From positions 1-37,371 of the forward strand of contig NZ_JOIR01000050.1 of the NCBI RefSeq assembly GCF_000720115.1: a DNA stretch of 37,371 nucleotides, in the 5' to 3' direction. The stretch comes from Streptomyces sp. NRRL F-2580. GTDB taxonomy: Bacteria; Actinomycetota; Actinomycetes; Streptomycetales; Streptomycetaceae. Below, one piece after another: positions 1 through 7,635 of the stretch (positions are counted from its first letter, which is position 1; each line of letters begins with the position of its first letter). The translations under genes were made by a program, and so were the position numbers. Below the pieces are notes generated by a model. That model was given only the letters and a program-made list of their open reading frames with translations. It did no database searches and was not told the DNA's origin.

Positions 1-232
1 AGACGTCGCAATCCACACCGAACCCGGAAGGCCCTCACTCGTTCAAGATCCCTCAGCCGAGACCTGCATCACCCGTCCACAACCTCCCTGGACAGAACAA
101 CTAGGCCGACTCCGGGTGCCCGGCTTCCGGACCGGGCCGGATCCGCCGGACACCTGCTCCCCGTCACCCGTGCGGGGTGAATATCCGCTCAGGGTTTTCG
201 CAACGGGGCCCTCGCACAGCAGAGTTGCGCGG
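1..232. other. Left edge, no confident gene
   Basis: No complete gene is seen before the lipoprotein at 233. One plus-strand frame is open from base 3 to a TAG at 102-104 and could be the last 33 codons of a gene entering from the left; its residues (Pro-, Asn-, Ser-rich, ending LPGQNN) look protein-like, but its third positions are less GC-rich than in the neighbouring genes, so it may be foreign or noncoding. The frame of the lipoprotein also stays open upstream to the edge, which is common in GC-rich DNA. Confidence 0.3.
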
Positions 233-751
233 GTGCATCCAACCCGAACCACGACAACCCTGCTGCTCGGAGTCGCCTGTGCCGTTTCGGCCGTCTCCGG
301 CTGTGTGAACGTGAGCCCCGGTCCCGTGCAGCCGGCGGCGGTCCCCGCCGCCGGCGAGCTGCCCCGCCACGAGCCGCGCGGCGGGCCCGGGGCCGCCCCC
401 GTGGTCGTCCGGGCGCCCGCCCTGGAGGCGCTGAAGGCGGTCCCGGAGCAGCCCGCTCACCCGGCGGCTCCCGCGCCCGCCCGGAGGTCCGCCCAGCGCT
501 CCTCCGACGGGCCCGCGCCGGACGTGCCGCCCGTCCCGGACATCCCGGAGCCACCGAAGCCGGCCGAGCCCGCGTCCGGGCGTCCCGGCGGGCGCCCGCA
601 CCACTCCCGGCCCGACGCCGAGGTGGAGCGCGAGCTGGTGCGGAAGCTGCCGGTGCGGCCGGCCGACGTGTGCGCGCTGGGCCGCCGCCACGGCCGCTGG
701 CACCCGGACAGCCCCGAGGCCCGCATCTGCGCTGGCGTCCACGACGGCTGA
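233..751 (+). CDS. Proline-rich putative lipoprotein
   Basis: A 172-residue product starting at GTG 233. The N-terminus has a short Arg-containing region, a hydrophobic core LLLGVACAVSAV and a lipobox VSGC, so it is probably lipidated on Cys24 and anchored to the outside of the membrane. A long Pro/Ala/Arg linker follows. The C-terminal ~45 residues are more ordered, with two cysteines (DVC...RIC) that could form a disulfide. The frame is open further upstream to an ATG at 116, but only GTG 233 places the signal peptide at the terminus. No strong ribosome site is visible. I do not recognise the C-terminal domain; function unknown. It stands alone, convergent with the next gene. Confidence 0.6.
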   Translation: MHPTRTTTTLLLGVACAVSAVSGCVNVSPGPVQPAAVPAAGELPRHEPRGGPGAAPVVVRAPALEALKAVPEQPAHPAAPAPARRSAQRSSDGPAPDVPPVPDIPEPPKPAEPASGRPGGRPHHSRPDAEVERELVRKLPVRPADVCALGRRHGRWHPDSPEARICAGVHDG

Positions 752-768
752 CCGCCGGGCGCCCGCCC

Positions 769-1308
769 CTACGGAGACTGTTCGGGGAACGGACGTGGCC
801 CGGCGCCCGGTTCCGTGGCCAGGCGCCGCTCCAGCCGTGCGATGGCCTCCCGTACGCCGTTCCCGTACCCGTCGTCGAGGAGCGCCCCGGTGGCCGCGCG
901 GGCCCGCGCCAGGTGGACCCGGGCGGCCTCGGGGCGCTGGAGCTTGAGGTAGTCGGCGGCCAGGCTGAGGTGCAGGGACGGGTAGAACACGCGCATCGCG
1001 AGGTGCGGTTCCCCCCGCGGCGCGGTCCCCCCGTCCCGTGGCCCGGTGGCGGGCGGGTCGCGCAGGGCTTCGGCGGCGGTCAGGGCCCGCAGGTCCCAGG
1101 CCAGTTCGTCGGCGGGATCGTCCTGAGCGTCGGCCATGTAGTGGGCGAGGGTGCAGCGGTGGAGGTCGTCCCCCTCCTCGCCGATCTCCGACCAGATCGC
1201 GCCGAGCCGGTTGCGGGCCTCCTCGCGGTCCCCGGCGTGCAGCAGGATGACCGCCTGGCCGATCCTGGTCATGACGGCGTCCTCCGACGCCTCCTGCTGC
1301 TCCGTCAC
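769..1308 (-). CDS. Conserved helical protein, TPR-like
   Basis: A 179-residue soluble protein. The start is GTG at 1308, with GGAGG five bases upstream. The sequence is Ala/Leu/Arg-rich and made of amphipathic helices; segments such as AVILLHAGDREEARNRLGAIW and LAADYLKLQRPEAARVHLARAR have the helix-turn-helix spacing of tetratricopeptide repeats, so protein-protein contact is the likely role. No signal peptide or membrane segment is present. It is downstream of ung on the same strand with a 96-base gap and could be cotranscribed. A specific function cannot be assigned. Confidence 0.7.
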   Translation of the reverse strand: MTEQQEASEDAVMTRIGQAVILLHAGDREEARNRLGAIWSEIGEEGDDLHRCTLAHYMADAQDDPADELAWDLRALTAAEALRDPPATGPRDGGTAPRGEPHLAMRVFYPSLHLSLAADYLKLQRPEAARVHLARARAATGALLDDGYGNGVREAIARLERRLATEPGAGPRPFPEQSP

Positions 1309-1404
1309 CGCGGCCTCCGGCTCGCTCCGCCAGACCTGCTCCGGGTCTGGTCATCAAAAAGCTAACCGGAGGCACCGGCAATGGCGCCGAGGCGCGGTGG
1401 GACG

Positions 1405-2082
1405 TCAGCCGAGGTCCGGGATCCGCCAGTCGATCGGCTCATGGCCCTGGGCGGCGATGGCCTCGTTGATCTGCGTGAAGGGCCGGGACCCGAAGAACTT
1501 CTTGGCCGACAGCGGGGAGGGGTGGGCCCCCTTGACCACGACGTGCCGCTCCTCGTCGATCAGCGGGATCTTCTTCTGGGCGTAGGCGCCCCAGAGGACG
1601 AAGACGGCCGGGTCGGGCCGCTCGGACACCGCGCGGATCACGGCGTCGGTGAACTTCTCCCAGCCCTTGCCCTTGTGCGAGTTGGGCTCGGCCTCGCGGA
1701 CGGTGAGCACCGCGTTGAGCAGCAGGACGCCCTGCCGGGCCCACGGCATCAGGTACCCGTTGTCCGGGACGGGCAGGCCGAGCTCCTCCTTCATCTCCTT
1801 GTAGATGTTGCGCAGCGAGGGCGGGGTCTTGACCCCGGGCTGCACGGAGAAGCACAGGCCGTGACCCTGGCCGGCGCCGTGGTAGGGGTCCTGGCCCAGG
1901 ACGAGCACCTTCACCTGGTCGAAGGGGGTGGCCTCCAGGGCCGCGAACACCTGCTCGCGGGGGGGGTAGACCGGCCCGTTCGCCCGTTCCTTCTCGACGA
2001 ACTCGGTGAGTTCCTTGAAGTAGGGCTGGTCCAGCTCCCCGCCGAGGACGGGGAGCCAGGACTCGGGCAGCATCTGGGTCAC
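1405..2082 (-). CDS. ung: Uracil-DNA glycosylase
   Basis: Family 1 uracil-DNA glycosylase, 225 residues, which removes uracil from DNA as the first step of base-excision repair. The catalytic motif GQDPYH is at residues 63-68 (Asp65 activates water) and the DNA-intercalation loop HPSPLS at 187-192. Length is normal for the family. I chose GTG 2082 because GGAGG lies seven bases upstream and homologues begin close to MLPESW; the frame is open a further ten codons to 2112. Cytosolic. A cytosine-to-uracil repair enzyme fits a very GC-rich genome. Confidence 0.97.
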   Translation of the reverse strand: MTQMLPESWLPVLGGELDQPYFKELTEFVEKERANGPVYPPREQVFAALEATPFDQVKVLVLGQDPYHGAGQGHGLCFSVQPGVKTPPSLRNIYKEMKEELGLPVPDNGYLMPWARQGVLLLNAVLTVREAEPNSHKGKGWEKFTDAVIRAVSERPDPAVFVLWGAYAQKKIPLIDEERHVVVKGAHPSPLSAKKFFGSRPFTQINEAIAAQGHEPIDWRIPDLG

Positions 2083-2150
2083 GGCGACAACCTCCGGTAC
2101 AAGTTCGTGCAACTGCTCCAGAACCTACCGGGGGCCACTGACAGCGCGTC

Positions 2151-2181
2151 GGCCGCCCGGGCGGATGCCCCGGGCGGGGCC
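2151..2181 (-). terminator. GC hairpin after the solute-binding gene
   Basis: GCCCGGG (2155-2161) pairs with CCCGGGC (2169-2175), with further GGCC/GGCC pairing outside across a two-base bulge. It lies directly after the TAG of the solute-binding protein gene on the minus strand. No U-tract, as is usual for Streptomyces terminators. Confidence 0.5.
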
Positions 2182-2182
2182 G

Positions 2183-3766
2183 CTACCAGCTGGTCTTGCG
2201 GTACAGCTCCCACATCTGCATGGCGGTCTGCGGGTCCAGCGCCCGCTCGGCGCCCGCGATGTCCTCCTGCGCGGCGACATACAGCTTGCCCTGCCACAGG
2301 GGCAGCAGCCGGACGTCCTCGGCGAAGATCTGCTGCGCCTTCTCGAACTGCTGGACGCCGGCGGAGCGGTCGCCGTCGCGGCGGGACTTGGGCAGCAGGT
2401 CGTTCAGGATCTCGGTGGGCTCGTACGGGGTGCCGACCGCGTTCTCCTTGCCGACGAACGGCGCGATGAAGTTGTCCGGGTCCGGGAAGTCGGGGAACCA
2501 GCCACGGCCGAAGACCGGGTACTCCTGGCCCTTGTAGCCCTCCTGGAAGGTCTTCCAGGGCTGGCTGCGCAGGGTGATCCGGAAGAGCCCGCTCTCGTCC
2601 AGCTGACGCTTGAGCTCGGTGAACTCCTCGGCGGTGGAGGAGCCGTACCGGTCGGTGGTGTACCAGAAGGTCAGGTCGACCGGCGTGGGCACCCCGGCGT
2701 CCTTGAGGATCTTCCTGGCCTTGGGGACGTCGGCGGGGCCGTACTTGTCGTAGTAGGGCGTCTTGTGGCCGACGACACCCTTGGGAACCATCGAGTACAG
2801 CGGCTCCGCGGTGCCCTGGTAGACCTTGGAGACGAGGGTCCCGCGGTCGACGGTCTGGGCGATGGCCTGGCGGACCGCCGGCTTGGCGACTGCGGGGTCC
2901 TTGGGGTTGAAGACCAGGTAGCGGATCTCGGCGCCGACGTTCTCGACGACCTGGACGCCCTGCGCGTGCGCGGCGGGGCTCTGCAGGTCCGTGATCTCCG
3001 TGGCCGACAGGCCTCGGTAGGTGGCGTCGATCTCCTTGGCCTTCAGGGCCGCGACCATCTTCTGCGAGTCCTGGAAGTAGCGGATGGTCACCGCCTTGTT
3101 ACGGCGGTTGGCGAAGCCCGTGTAGCTCCCGTTGTCGCCGAGGACGGCCTCGGCGCCCTCCTTGTACGAGTCGAGCACGTACGGGCCGGAGCCGGTGATC
3201 TTGCCGTCCTGGCGCACCTTGTCGGCGGGGTAGTCCTTGGGCGCGACCAGCGAGGCGGCGGGCGAGCCGAGGACGTACGGGAAGGTGGCGTCCGAGGTGT
3301 TCAGGTGGAAGACGACCGTCAGGGCGTCCGGGGTCTCGATCTTGTCGAGACTGTTGAAGAGGTCCTTCGGACCGACCTTGGAGCCGATCGTCTTGATCCG
3401 GTCGAGGGAGTACTTGACCGCCTTGGCGTCGAGCGGCTCGCCGTTGGAGAACTTCAGGCCCTTGCGCAGGGTGCACCGGTAGGCCTGGCTCGCCCCGTCC
3501 GTGAACTCACAGTTCTGGGCGGCGTCGGGCTGGGGCTTGGTGGAACCCGTGGGGAACGCCAGCAGGGTCTGGTAGACGTTCCGGTACAGCTCCCAGGAGC
3601 CGTCCCACGCCGCGGCGGGATCGAGGGTGCTCGGTGCGCTCGTGGTGCCGACGACGATCTTCTTGACGTCGTCGTCGTTGTCCTCCGACAGCAGGCCGCA
3701 TCCGGCGAGCAGGGATATGGACGCAAGGGCCGCAGTGATCTGCAGGCATCTGGTCCGGTTGAACAC
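2183..3766 (-). CDS. ABC transporter solute-binding lipoprotein, family 5
   Basis: A 527-residue extracytoplasmic binding protein of the peptide/nickel/opine family (SBP_bac_5). The signal sequence ends in a lipobox LLAGC, so the mature protein is tethered by a lipidated Cys. Family features include the early STLDPAAAWD segment, the LRKGLKFSNGEPLDAKAVKYSLDR block and a C-terminal ELYRKTSW tail. Likely ligands are oligopeptides, but the sequence does not decide this. No permease or ATPase genes lie beside it, so it either works with a distant transporter or is an orphan. Start: GTG 3766 has GAGGAG seven bases upstream; GTG 3772 is in frame but only one base from that site. Confidence 0.9.
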   Translation of the reverse strand: MFNRTRCLQITAALASISLLAGCGLLSEDNDDDVKKIVVGTTSAPSTLDPAAAWDGSWELYRNVYQTLLAFPTGSTKPQPDAAQNCEFTDGASQAYRCTLRKGLKFSNGEPLDAKAVKYSLDRIKTIGSKVGPKDLFNSLDKIETPDALTVVFHLNTSDATFPYVLGSPAASLVAPKDYPADKVRQDGKITGSGPYVLDSYKEGAEAVLGDNGSYTGFANRRNKAVTIRYFQDSQKMVAALKAKEIDATYRGLSATEITDLQSPAAHAQGVQVVENVGAEIRYLVFNPKDPAVAKPAVRQAIAQTVDRGTLVSKVYQGTAEPLYSMVPKGVVGHKTPYYDKYGPADVPKARKILKDAGVPTPVDLTFWYTTDRYGSSTAEEFTELKRQLDESGLFRITLRSQPWKTFQEGYKGQEYPVFGRGWFPDFPDPDNFIAPFVGKENAVGTPYEPTEILNDLLPKSRRDGDRSAGVQQFEKAQQIFAEDVRLLPLWQGKLYVAAQEDIAGAERALDPQTAMQMWELYRKTSW

Positions 3767-3810
3767 TTGCACGCTCCTCGATCAGCCAGGGGTGCGGCAG
3801 ACCCTACCGC

Positions 3811-3850
3811 AGTGCCCCACGAATCCAATGGGGTGGTTTCGTGGGGCACT
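3811..3850. promoter_or_regulatory. 13-bp inverted repeat between transport and SDR genes
   Basis: AGTGCCCCACGAA (3811-3823) and TTCGTGGGGCACT (3838-3850) are exact complements around a 14-base loop. The element lies upstream of the solute-binding gene and downstream of the SDR gene, both on the minus strand. It could be the SDR terminator or an operator for the transporter gene. A second small hairpin, CCTCC-CTTTC-GGAGG at 3884-3898, is closer to the SDR stop and may be the real terminator. Confidence 0.55.
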
Positions 3851-3918
3851 TGACCGGTTACGTGCATATTCAGTACGCATTTACCTCCCTTTCGGAGGCA
3901 AATATGTCCGACTATCGG

Positions 3919-4680
3919 TCAGTGCACACCAGCATTGAGGAACATCCCACCATCGACGACCAGAGTTTGGCCCGTGATCCATTCCGCTTGTGCAGATGTA
4001 AGAAACGCCGCCGCCCCTCCGATGTCCTCCGGGAGCCCCAGCCGGCCGAGCGGGTAGGCCGCCGCGGCCTCCTGCTCCCGGCCCTCGTAGAGCGCCTGCG
4101 CGAACTTGGTCTTGACCACCGCGGGGGCGATCGCGTTGACCCGGACACCCGGTGCCATCTCGTGGGCGAGCTGGAGGGTGAGGTTGACCATGGCGGCCTT
4201 GCTCATCCCGTACGCCCCGATGAAGGGCGAGGCGGAGACGCCGGCGATGGAGGCGATGTTCACGATCGCCCCGCCGTTGTCCTTCTGCCAGGCGTGCCAG
4301 GTCCGCTGGGCGAAGCCCAGCGCCGAGATCACATTGGTCTCGAAGACCTTGCGGGCGACCCCGAGGTCCAGGTCCGCGATCGGCCCGAAGACCGGATTGG
4401 TGCCCGCGTTGTTCACCAGGAAGTCGACGCGGCCGAAGGCCTCCATCGCGCGCTCGACGGCGACGGCCTGGTGGGCCTCGTCGTGCGCCTTGCCGGCGAC
4501 CCCGATCACCCGGTCCGCTCCGAGCCGCTCGACGGCCTCCTTGAGCGCGTCCTCGCTGCGTCCGGTGATGCAGACCCGGTCGCCGCGGGCGACCAGCGCC
4601 TCGGCGATGCCGTAGCCGATGCCCCGGCTCGCCCCGGTGATCAGGGCGACCTTGCCGCTGTCGATACCGTCGTACGTCAT
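3919..4680 (-). CDS. Short-chain dehydrogenase/reductase
   Basis: Classical SDR of 253 residues. Cofactor motif TGASRGIG at 15-22, with Arg41 in TGRSED after the second strand, favouring NADP(H); NNAG at 90-93; catalytic Ser144, Tyr157 and Lys161 (YGMSK). The C-terminal WITGQTLVVDGGMFLNAGV is typical of FabG-like oxidoreductases. The substrate is not determined by sequence. It follows a second SDR gene after 33 bases and is probably in the same transcript; the two share only the family core, so they look like successive or alternative carbonyl reductases rather than a recent duplicate. Confidence 0.93.
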   Translation of the reverse strand: MTYDGIDSGKVALITGASRGIGYGIAEALVARGDRVCITGRSEDALKEAVERLGADRVIGVAGKAHDEAHQAVAVERAMEAFGRVDFLVNNAGTNPVFGPIADLDLGVARKVFETNVISALGFAQRTWHAWQKDNGGAIVNIASIAGVSASPFIGAYGMSKAAMVNLTLQLAHEMAPGVRVNAIAPAVVKTKFAQALYEGREQEAAAAYPLGRLGLPEDIGGAAAFLTSAQAEWITGQTLVVDGGMFLNAGVH

Positions 4681-4713
4681 GACGTGCGCCTGCCTCTCGT
4701 GTCTCTTCGCTCG

Positions 4714-5475
4714 TCAGTTGAGCGGGCCGCCGGCGACGTACATGACCTGGCCGGAGACGAAGCCGGCGGCCTCGCCCGTGAAGAAGGCGATGGCGTTGGC
4801 GATGTCGTCCGGGCGGCCGACGCGCTGGACGGGGATCTGGGTGGCGGCGGCCGCCTGGAAGTCCTCGAAGCCCATGCCGACGCGGGCCGCCGTCTGGGCG
4901 GTCATCTCGGTGACGATGAAGCCGGGGGCGACGGCGTTGGCGGTGACGCCGAACTTGCCGAGCTCGATGGCCAGGGTCTTGGTGAAGCCCTGCAGACCGG
5001 CCTTGGCGGCGGAGTAGTTGACCTGGCCGCGGTTGCCGAGCGCCGAGCTGCTGGAGAGGTTCACGATGCGGCCGAACTTGGCCTCCACCATGTACTTCTG
5101 ACAGGCCTTCGACATCAGGAAGGCGCCGCGCAGGTGCACGTTCATGACCGTGTCCCAGTCGGTCTCGCTCATCTTGAAGAGCAGGTTGTCGCGCAGCACA
5201 CCGGCGTTGTTGACCAGGATGGTCGGGGCGCCGAGCTCGTCGGCGACGCGCGCGACGGCGGCCTCCACCTGCGCGGCGTCGGAGACGTCGCAGCCGACCG
5301 CCAAGGCCTTGCCGCCGGCCGCCGTGATCGCCTCCACGGTGTCCTTGCAGGCCGCCTCGTCGAGGTCGAGTACGGCGACGGCCCGGCCCTCGGCGGCCAG
5401 GCGTACGGCGGTGGCCGCGCCGATGCCCCGGGCCGCCCCGGTCACGATCGCGACGCGCTGCTCGGTGGTGGACAT
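4714..5475 (-). CDS. fabG: SDR family oxidoreductase, FabG-like
   Basis: A 253-residue FabG-type 3-oxoacyl reductase. TGAARGIG at 12-19, LDLDEAACKD after the second strand (Asp37 and Asp39 point to an NAD preference), NNAG at 89-92, Ser run at 141-144 and YSAAK at 154-158. It probably reduces a 3-oxoacyl thioester, in fatty-acid degradation or side metabolism rather than the main fatty-acid synthase, because the main fab genes are not nearby. Start ATG 5475 is preceded by GAGGAG; the frame is open to 5565 but that extension lacks family sequence. It is first of a two-SDR operon. Gene symbol is by family, not proven. Confidence 0.92.
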   Translation of the reverse strand: MSTTEQRVAIVTGAARGIGAATAVRLAAEGRAVAVLDLDEAACKDTVEAITAAGGKALAVGCDVSDAAQVEAAVARVADELGAPTILVNNAGVLRDNLLFKMSETDWDTVMNVHLRGAFLMSKACQKYMVEAKFGRIVNLSSSSALGNRGQVNYSAAKAGLQGFTKTLAIELGKFGVTANAVAPGFIVTEMTAQTAARVGMGFEDFQAAAATQIPVQRVGRPDDIANAIAFFTGEAAGFVSGQVMYVAGGPLN

Positions 5476-5513
5476 GCTGGATCTCCTCGCCCTTGAGAGA
5501 CGGCCGCCCAGAG

Positions 5514-5529
5514 GTGAGCAACCGCTTAG
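5514..5529 (-). promoter_or_regulatory. Possible TetR-type half palindrome upstream of fabG
   Basis: On the minus strand the sequence CTAAGCGGTTGCT holds AGC-N4-GCT (5517-5526) with an extended left arm CTAAGC. It resembles operators seen upstream of actinobacterial fatty-acid genes, but the right arm is incomplete, so this is a weak call. It lies about 45 bases before the fabG start. Confidence 0.2.
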
Positions 5530-5610
5530 TAGCTTCAGCTGAGGAGACGCTAGGAGCCCTGGCACCCGGTGTCAACGGCGACAGGTTCCCACCCCGCTCA
5601 CATCCGCCCC

Positions 5611-5686
5611 GTCGGCACAACTCAGCCCCGCCGGCGTTTGAGGCGCGGGGCCCGGGGCGGAGCCCCCGCGACGGCGCCGCACCCGA
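5611..5686. repeat. Streptomyces-type interspersed intergenic repeat
   Basis: The stretch contains CAGCCCCGCCGGCGTTTGAG followed by a GGGGCCCGGGGCGGAGCCCC-like palindromic tail. From memory this arrangement recurs between genes in many Streptomyces genomes; no search was run. It lies just downstream of the DUF3037 gene and can fold (GGGGC-TCC-GCCCC on the minus strand), so it may end that transcript. It has no open reading frame of its own. Confidence 0.5.
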
Positions 5687-5706
5687 ACACCCGGCACACG
5701 CCCGCG

Positions 5707-6090
5707 TCAGCGGACCAAGAGGTCCAGCAGCCGCTCCACCTCGGCGACCGGGTCGGCCGTGAGGCCGGTGTGCACCGGCCCCGGCTGCACCACCGTGCTC
5801 CGCGGAGCGATCAGCCACCGGAACCGCCGCCCGGCATCGTCGCCGGCCGCCTGCCCGGCGGACGCCCCACCCGCGCACACGCCCTCGACCCCGTGCAACG
5901 CGGCCCGCACCCCGGCCACGTCCGCCCCCGGATCCAGCGCGAGGAGCTTCGCCTCGTCGAGGTGGGTGCGCGCGGCGACGTACGCGTGCGCCCGGCAGTA
6001 GACGATCACGCCGGCGTTGAAGCACTCGCCCCGTTCCATCCGGGGCACCACACGCACCAGCGCGTACTCGAACACGTCCCGCTTGGTCAC
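5707..6090 (-). CDS. DUF3037 family protein
   Basis: A 127-residue protein beginning VTKRDVFEYALVRVVPRMERGECFNAGVIVYC, the signature of DUF3037. Function is unknown. The start GTG (6088-6090) overlaps the stop of the HipA-like kinase gene as GTGA, so the two are translationally coupled and probably act together. The same two families are often neighbours in bacteria, usually with the kinase first (family knowledge). No membrane segment or signal peptide. The frame is open upstream to 6285, but that stretch is Arg/Ala-rich shadow sequence. Confidence 0.85.
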   Translation of the reverse strand: MTKRDVFEYALVRVVPRMERGECFNAGVIVYCRAHAYVAARTHLDEAKLLALDPGADVAGVRAALHGVEGVCAGGASAGQAAGDDAGRRFRWLIAPRSTVVQPGPVHTGLTADPVAEVERLLDLLVR

Positions 6091-6926
6091 TCGTCGTCGC
6101 TCTTCTTCTTGTGGGGCAGGGGGGCGAGGCGTTCGGCCAGCCAGCCCGGCGGACCGGACCGCTGCTTGACCTCGGCCTCCATGGTGATCCTCTCGTGGAT
6201 CGTGGCCGCACGCGGCAGCAACGCCTCCACGTAGGCGCGGCGCAGCGCGTCGGTGGAGTCGAAGCCCGGCTCGTCGACCAGCCACTCGTCGGGGACGTCG
6301 GCCGCGACCTGCGTCAGCAGGTCCTCGGTCACGAGCGGCGCGAGGGCGGCCGCCGCGGCCTCGATGTCCGGGCCCGCGGGGGCCAGTACGTGGTCGGAGG
6401 CGTTGTAGGGCTTGGCGGCCGCGGCCCCGGCGGTGGGCCAGTTGTGGTGCCAGATCATGGTGGCGCCGTGGTCGATGAGCCAGAGGTCCCCGTGCCAGAC
6501 CAGCATGTTCGGGTTGCGCCAGGAGCGGTCGACGTTGTTGATGAGGGCGTCGAACCAGACCACGCGCCCCGCCTCGACCGGGTCCACCTGGTAGGCGAGC
6601 GGGTCGAAGCCGATCGAGCCGGGCAGGTAGTCCATGCCGAGGTTGAGCCCGCCGCTGGCCTTGAGCAGCTCCTGGACCTCCTGGTCGGGCTCGCCGAGCC
6701 CGATGACGGGGTCGAGCTGCATCTGGACCAGCCTCGGGACGCGCAGTCCCAGCCGCTGGGCCAGGCGGCCGCAGATGACCTCGGCGACCAGGGTCTTGCG
6801 GCCCTGGCCGGCTCCGGTGAATTTCATGACGTAGGTACCGAGGTCGTCGGCCTCGACGATTCCCGGGAGCGAGCCGCCCTCACGCAGGGGCGTGACGTAG
6901 CGGGTCGCGATCACTTCGGACAGCAT
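6087..6926 (-). CDS. HipA-like kinase family protein (HipA_2)
   Basis: A 279-residue protein with the HipA/PI3K-like kinase fold. Visible features: YVMKFTGAGQGRK with putative ATP-binding Lys35, a glycine-rich loop after it, NNVDRSWRNPNML with putative catalytic Asp133 and Asn140, and LIDHGA with metal-binding Asp152. Kinase residues therefore look intact. It differs from HipA toxins in being shorter, without the usual N-terminal subdomain and without a HipB helix-turn-helix partner; its partner is the coupled DUF3037 gene. The gene begins 18 bases after the isochorismatase-fold gene, so three genes form one likely operon. The target is unknown; toxin activity is possible but not shown. Confidence 0.85.
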   Translation of the reverse strand: MLSEVIATRYVTPLREGGSLPGIVEADDLGTYVMKFTGAGQGRKTLVAEVICGRLAQRLGLRVPRLVQMQLDPVIGLGEPDQEVQELLKASGGLNLGMDYLPGSIGFDPLAYQVDPVEAGRVVWFDALINNVDRSWRNPNMLVWHGDLWLIDHGATMIWHHNWPTAGAAAAKPYNASDHVLAPAGPDIEAAAAALAPLVTEDLLTQVAADVPDEWLVDEPGFDSTDALRRAYVEALLPRAATIHERITMEAEVKQRSGPPGWLAERLAPLPHKKKSDDE

Positions 6927-6944
6927 CCGCCCAGGTTACGGGGG

Positions 6945-7559
6945 TCAGGGTGCGGGAGCCCACTGATTGAGGAGCTCTTCGGCCGTGGTGATGGACGCCA
7001 CCAGGGCGAGGGAGTTGCGGATCACCTCGGCTGTGCAGGAGGCGGGCACCCCGGCGATGGCGTCGGCGGGGACCACGACCTGGTAGCCGAGGTTCACGGC
7101 GTCGAACACGGTGTTGGGGATCGCGATGTTGGAGGAGACCCCGGTGACGACGAGGGTGCGGATGCCGAGGTTGCGCAGCAGGGCGTCGAGGTCGGTGCCG
7201 GCCATCGGGGAGAGCCCGTGCAGCCGGCGGACCACCAGGTCCTGCCCGGCGACGGCGATGGGGGCGGCGACCTCCACGGCCCGGCTCCCGGTCAGCTGGC
7301 GCACGGGGAGCCTGCCCGCGGCCCGGAACAGCCGGGCGTTGGTGTTCGCCCCGAGCCCGTCGGGCCGCCGCTCGGCGACGGCGTGCAGCACCTGTACGCC
7401 GGCCCCGCGCGCGGCGTCGACCAGCGCGGCCACCCGCTCCAGCATGCCTGAGTCCCGGGCCTCCTTGGCGAGCTCGGGCAGCGCGCTCTCCTCGCCCACG
7501 ACGCCGTTCTGGCACTCGACGGTGAGCAGCGCGGTGGTGGCGGGATCGAGATCCGGCAT
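6945..7559 (-). CDS. Isochorismatase-fold protein lacking catalytic triad
   Basis: A 204-residue cysteine-hydrolase (isochorismatase) fold protein: TALLTVECQNG at 9-19, the GTDLDALLRNLGIRTLVVTGV core at 121-141 and VFDAVNLGYQVVVPADAIAG at 151-170. Active members use Asp, Lys and Cys. Here the Asp position reads Glu15 (VECQ), the Lys position is Arg/Leu (VVRRLHGLS, 109-117) and the nucleophile position of the GV-x-x-N/D-x-C motif is Ala146 (GVSSNIAI). It is therefore probably not a working amidase or isochorismatase. Start ATG 7559 follows GGGGGAG. First gene of the operon with the HipA-like kinase, divergent from the PPOX gene. Confidence 0.85.
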   Translation of the reverse strand: MPDLDPATTALLTVECQNGVVGEESALPELAKEARDSGMLERVAALVDAARGAGVQVLHAVAERRPDGLGANTNARLFRAAGRLPVRQLTGSRAVEVAAPIAVAGQDLVVRRLHGLSPMAGTDLDALLRNLGIRTLVVTGVSSNIAIPNTVFDAVNLGYQVVVPADAIAGVPASCTAEVIRNSLALVASITTAEELLNQWAPAP

Positions 7560-7599
7560 GGCTCCCCCTGGCGTGGCGACGGAAGAGCCCTCATGATTC

Positions 7600-7614
7600 C
7601 TGACACACAGTCAG
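7600..7614. promoter_or_regulatory. Palindrome CTGAC-N5-GTCAG in a divergent promoter
   Basis: A perfect 5-5-5 palindrome, CTGAC-ACACA-GTCAG, in the 76-base space between the divergent isochorismatase-fold and PPOX genes. The same arms and spacing recur at 15499-15513 upstream of the SRPBCC gene, so it is a plausible operator for one regulator. No regulator gene adjoins this copy. Confidence 0.4.
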
Positions 7615-7635
7615 ATGTGAAGGGGTGCAGGACGG

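Noticed and set aside
1..104. Possible C-terminal fragment of a gene entering from the left
   Set aside because: Only 33 codons are visible and no family could be recognised, so it was not called as a gene.
2138..2152. CTGAC-N5-GTCGG near the ung promoter as a third copy of the shared palindrome
   Set aside because: One arm has a mismatch and the sequence lies beside the terminator hairpin of the upstream gene; probably chance.
6087..6926. HipA-like gene called as a classic HipBA toxin-antitoxin system
   Set aside because: There is no HipB helix-turn-helix gene and the kinase belongs to the shorter HipA_2 type, so only a kinase-partner module is claimed.
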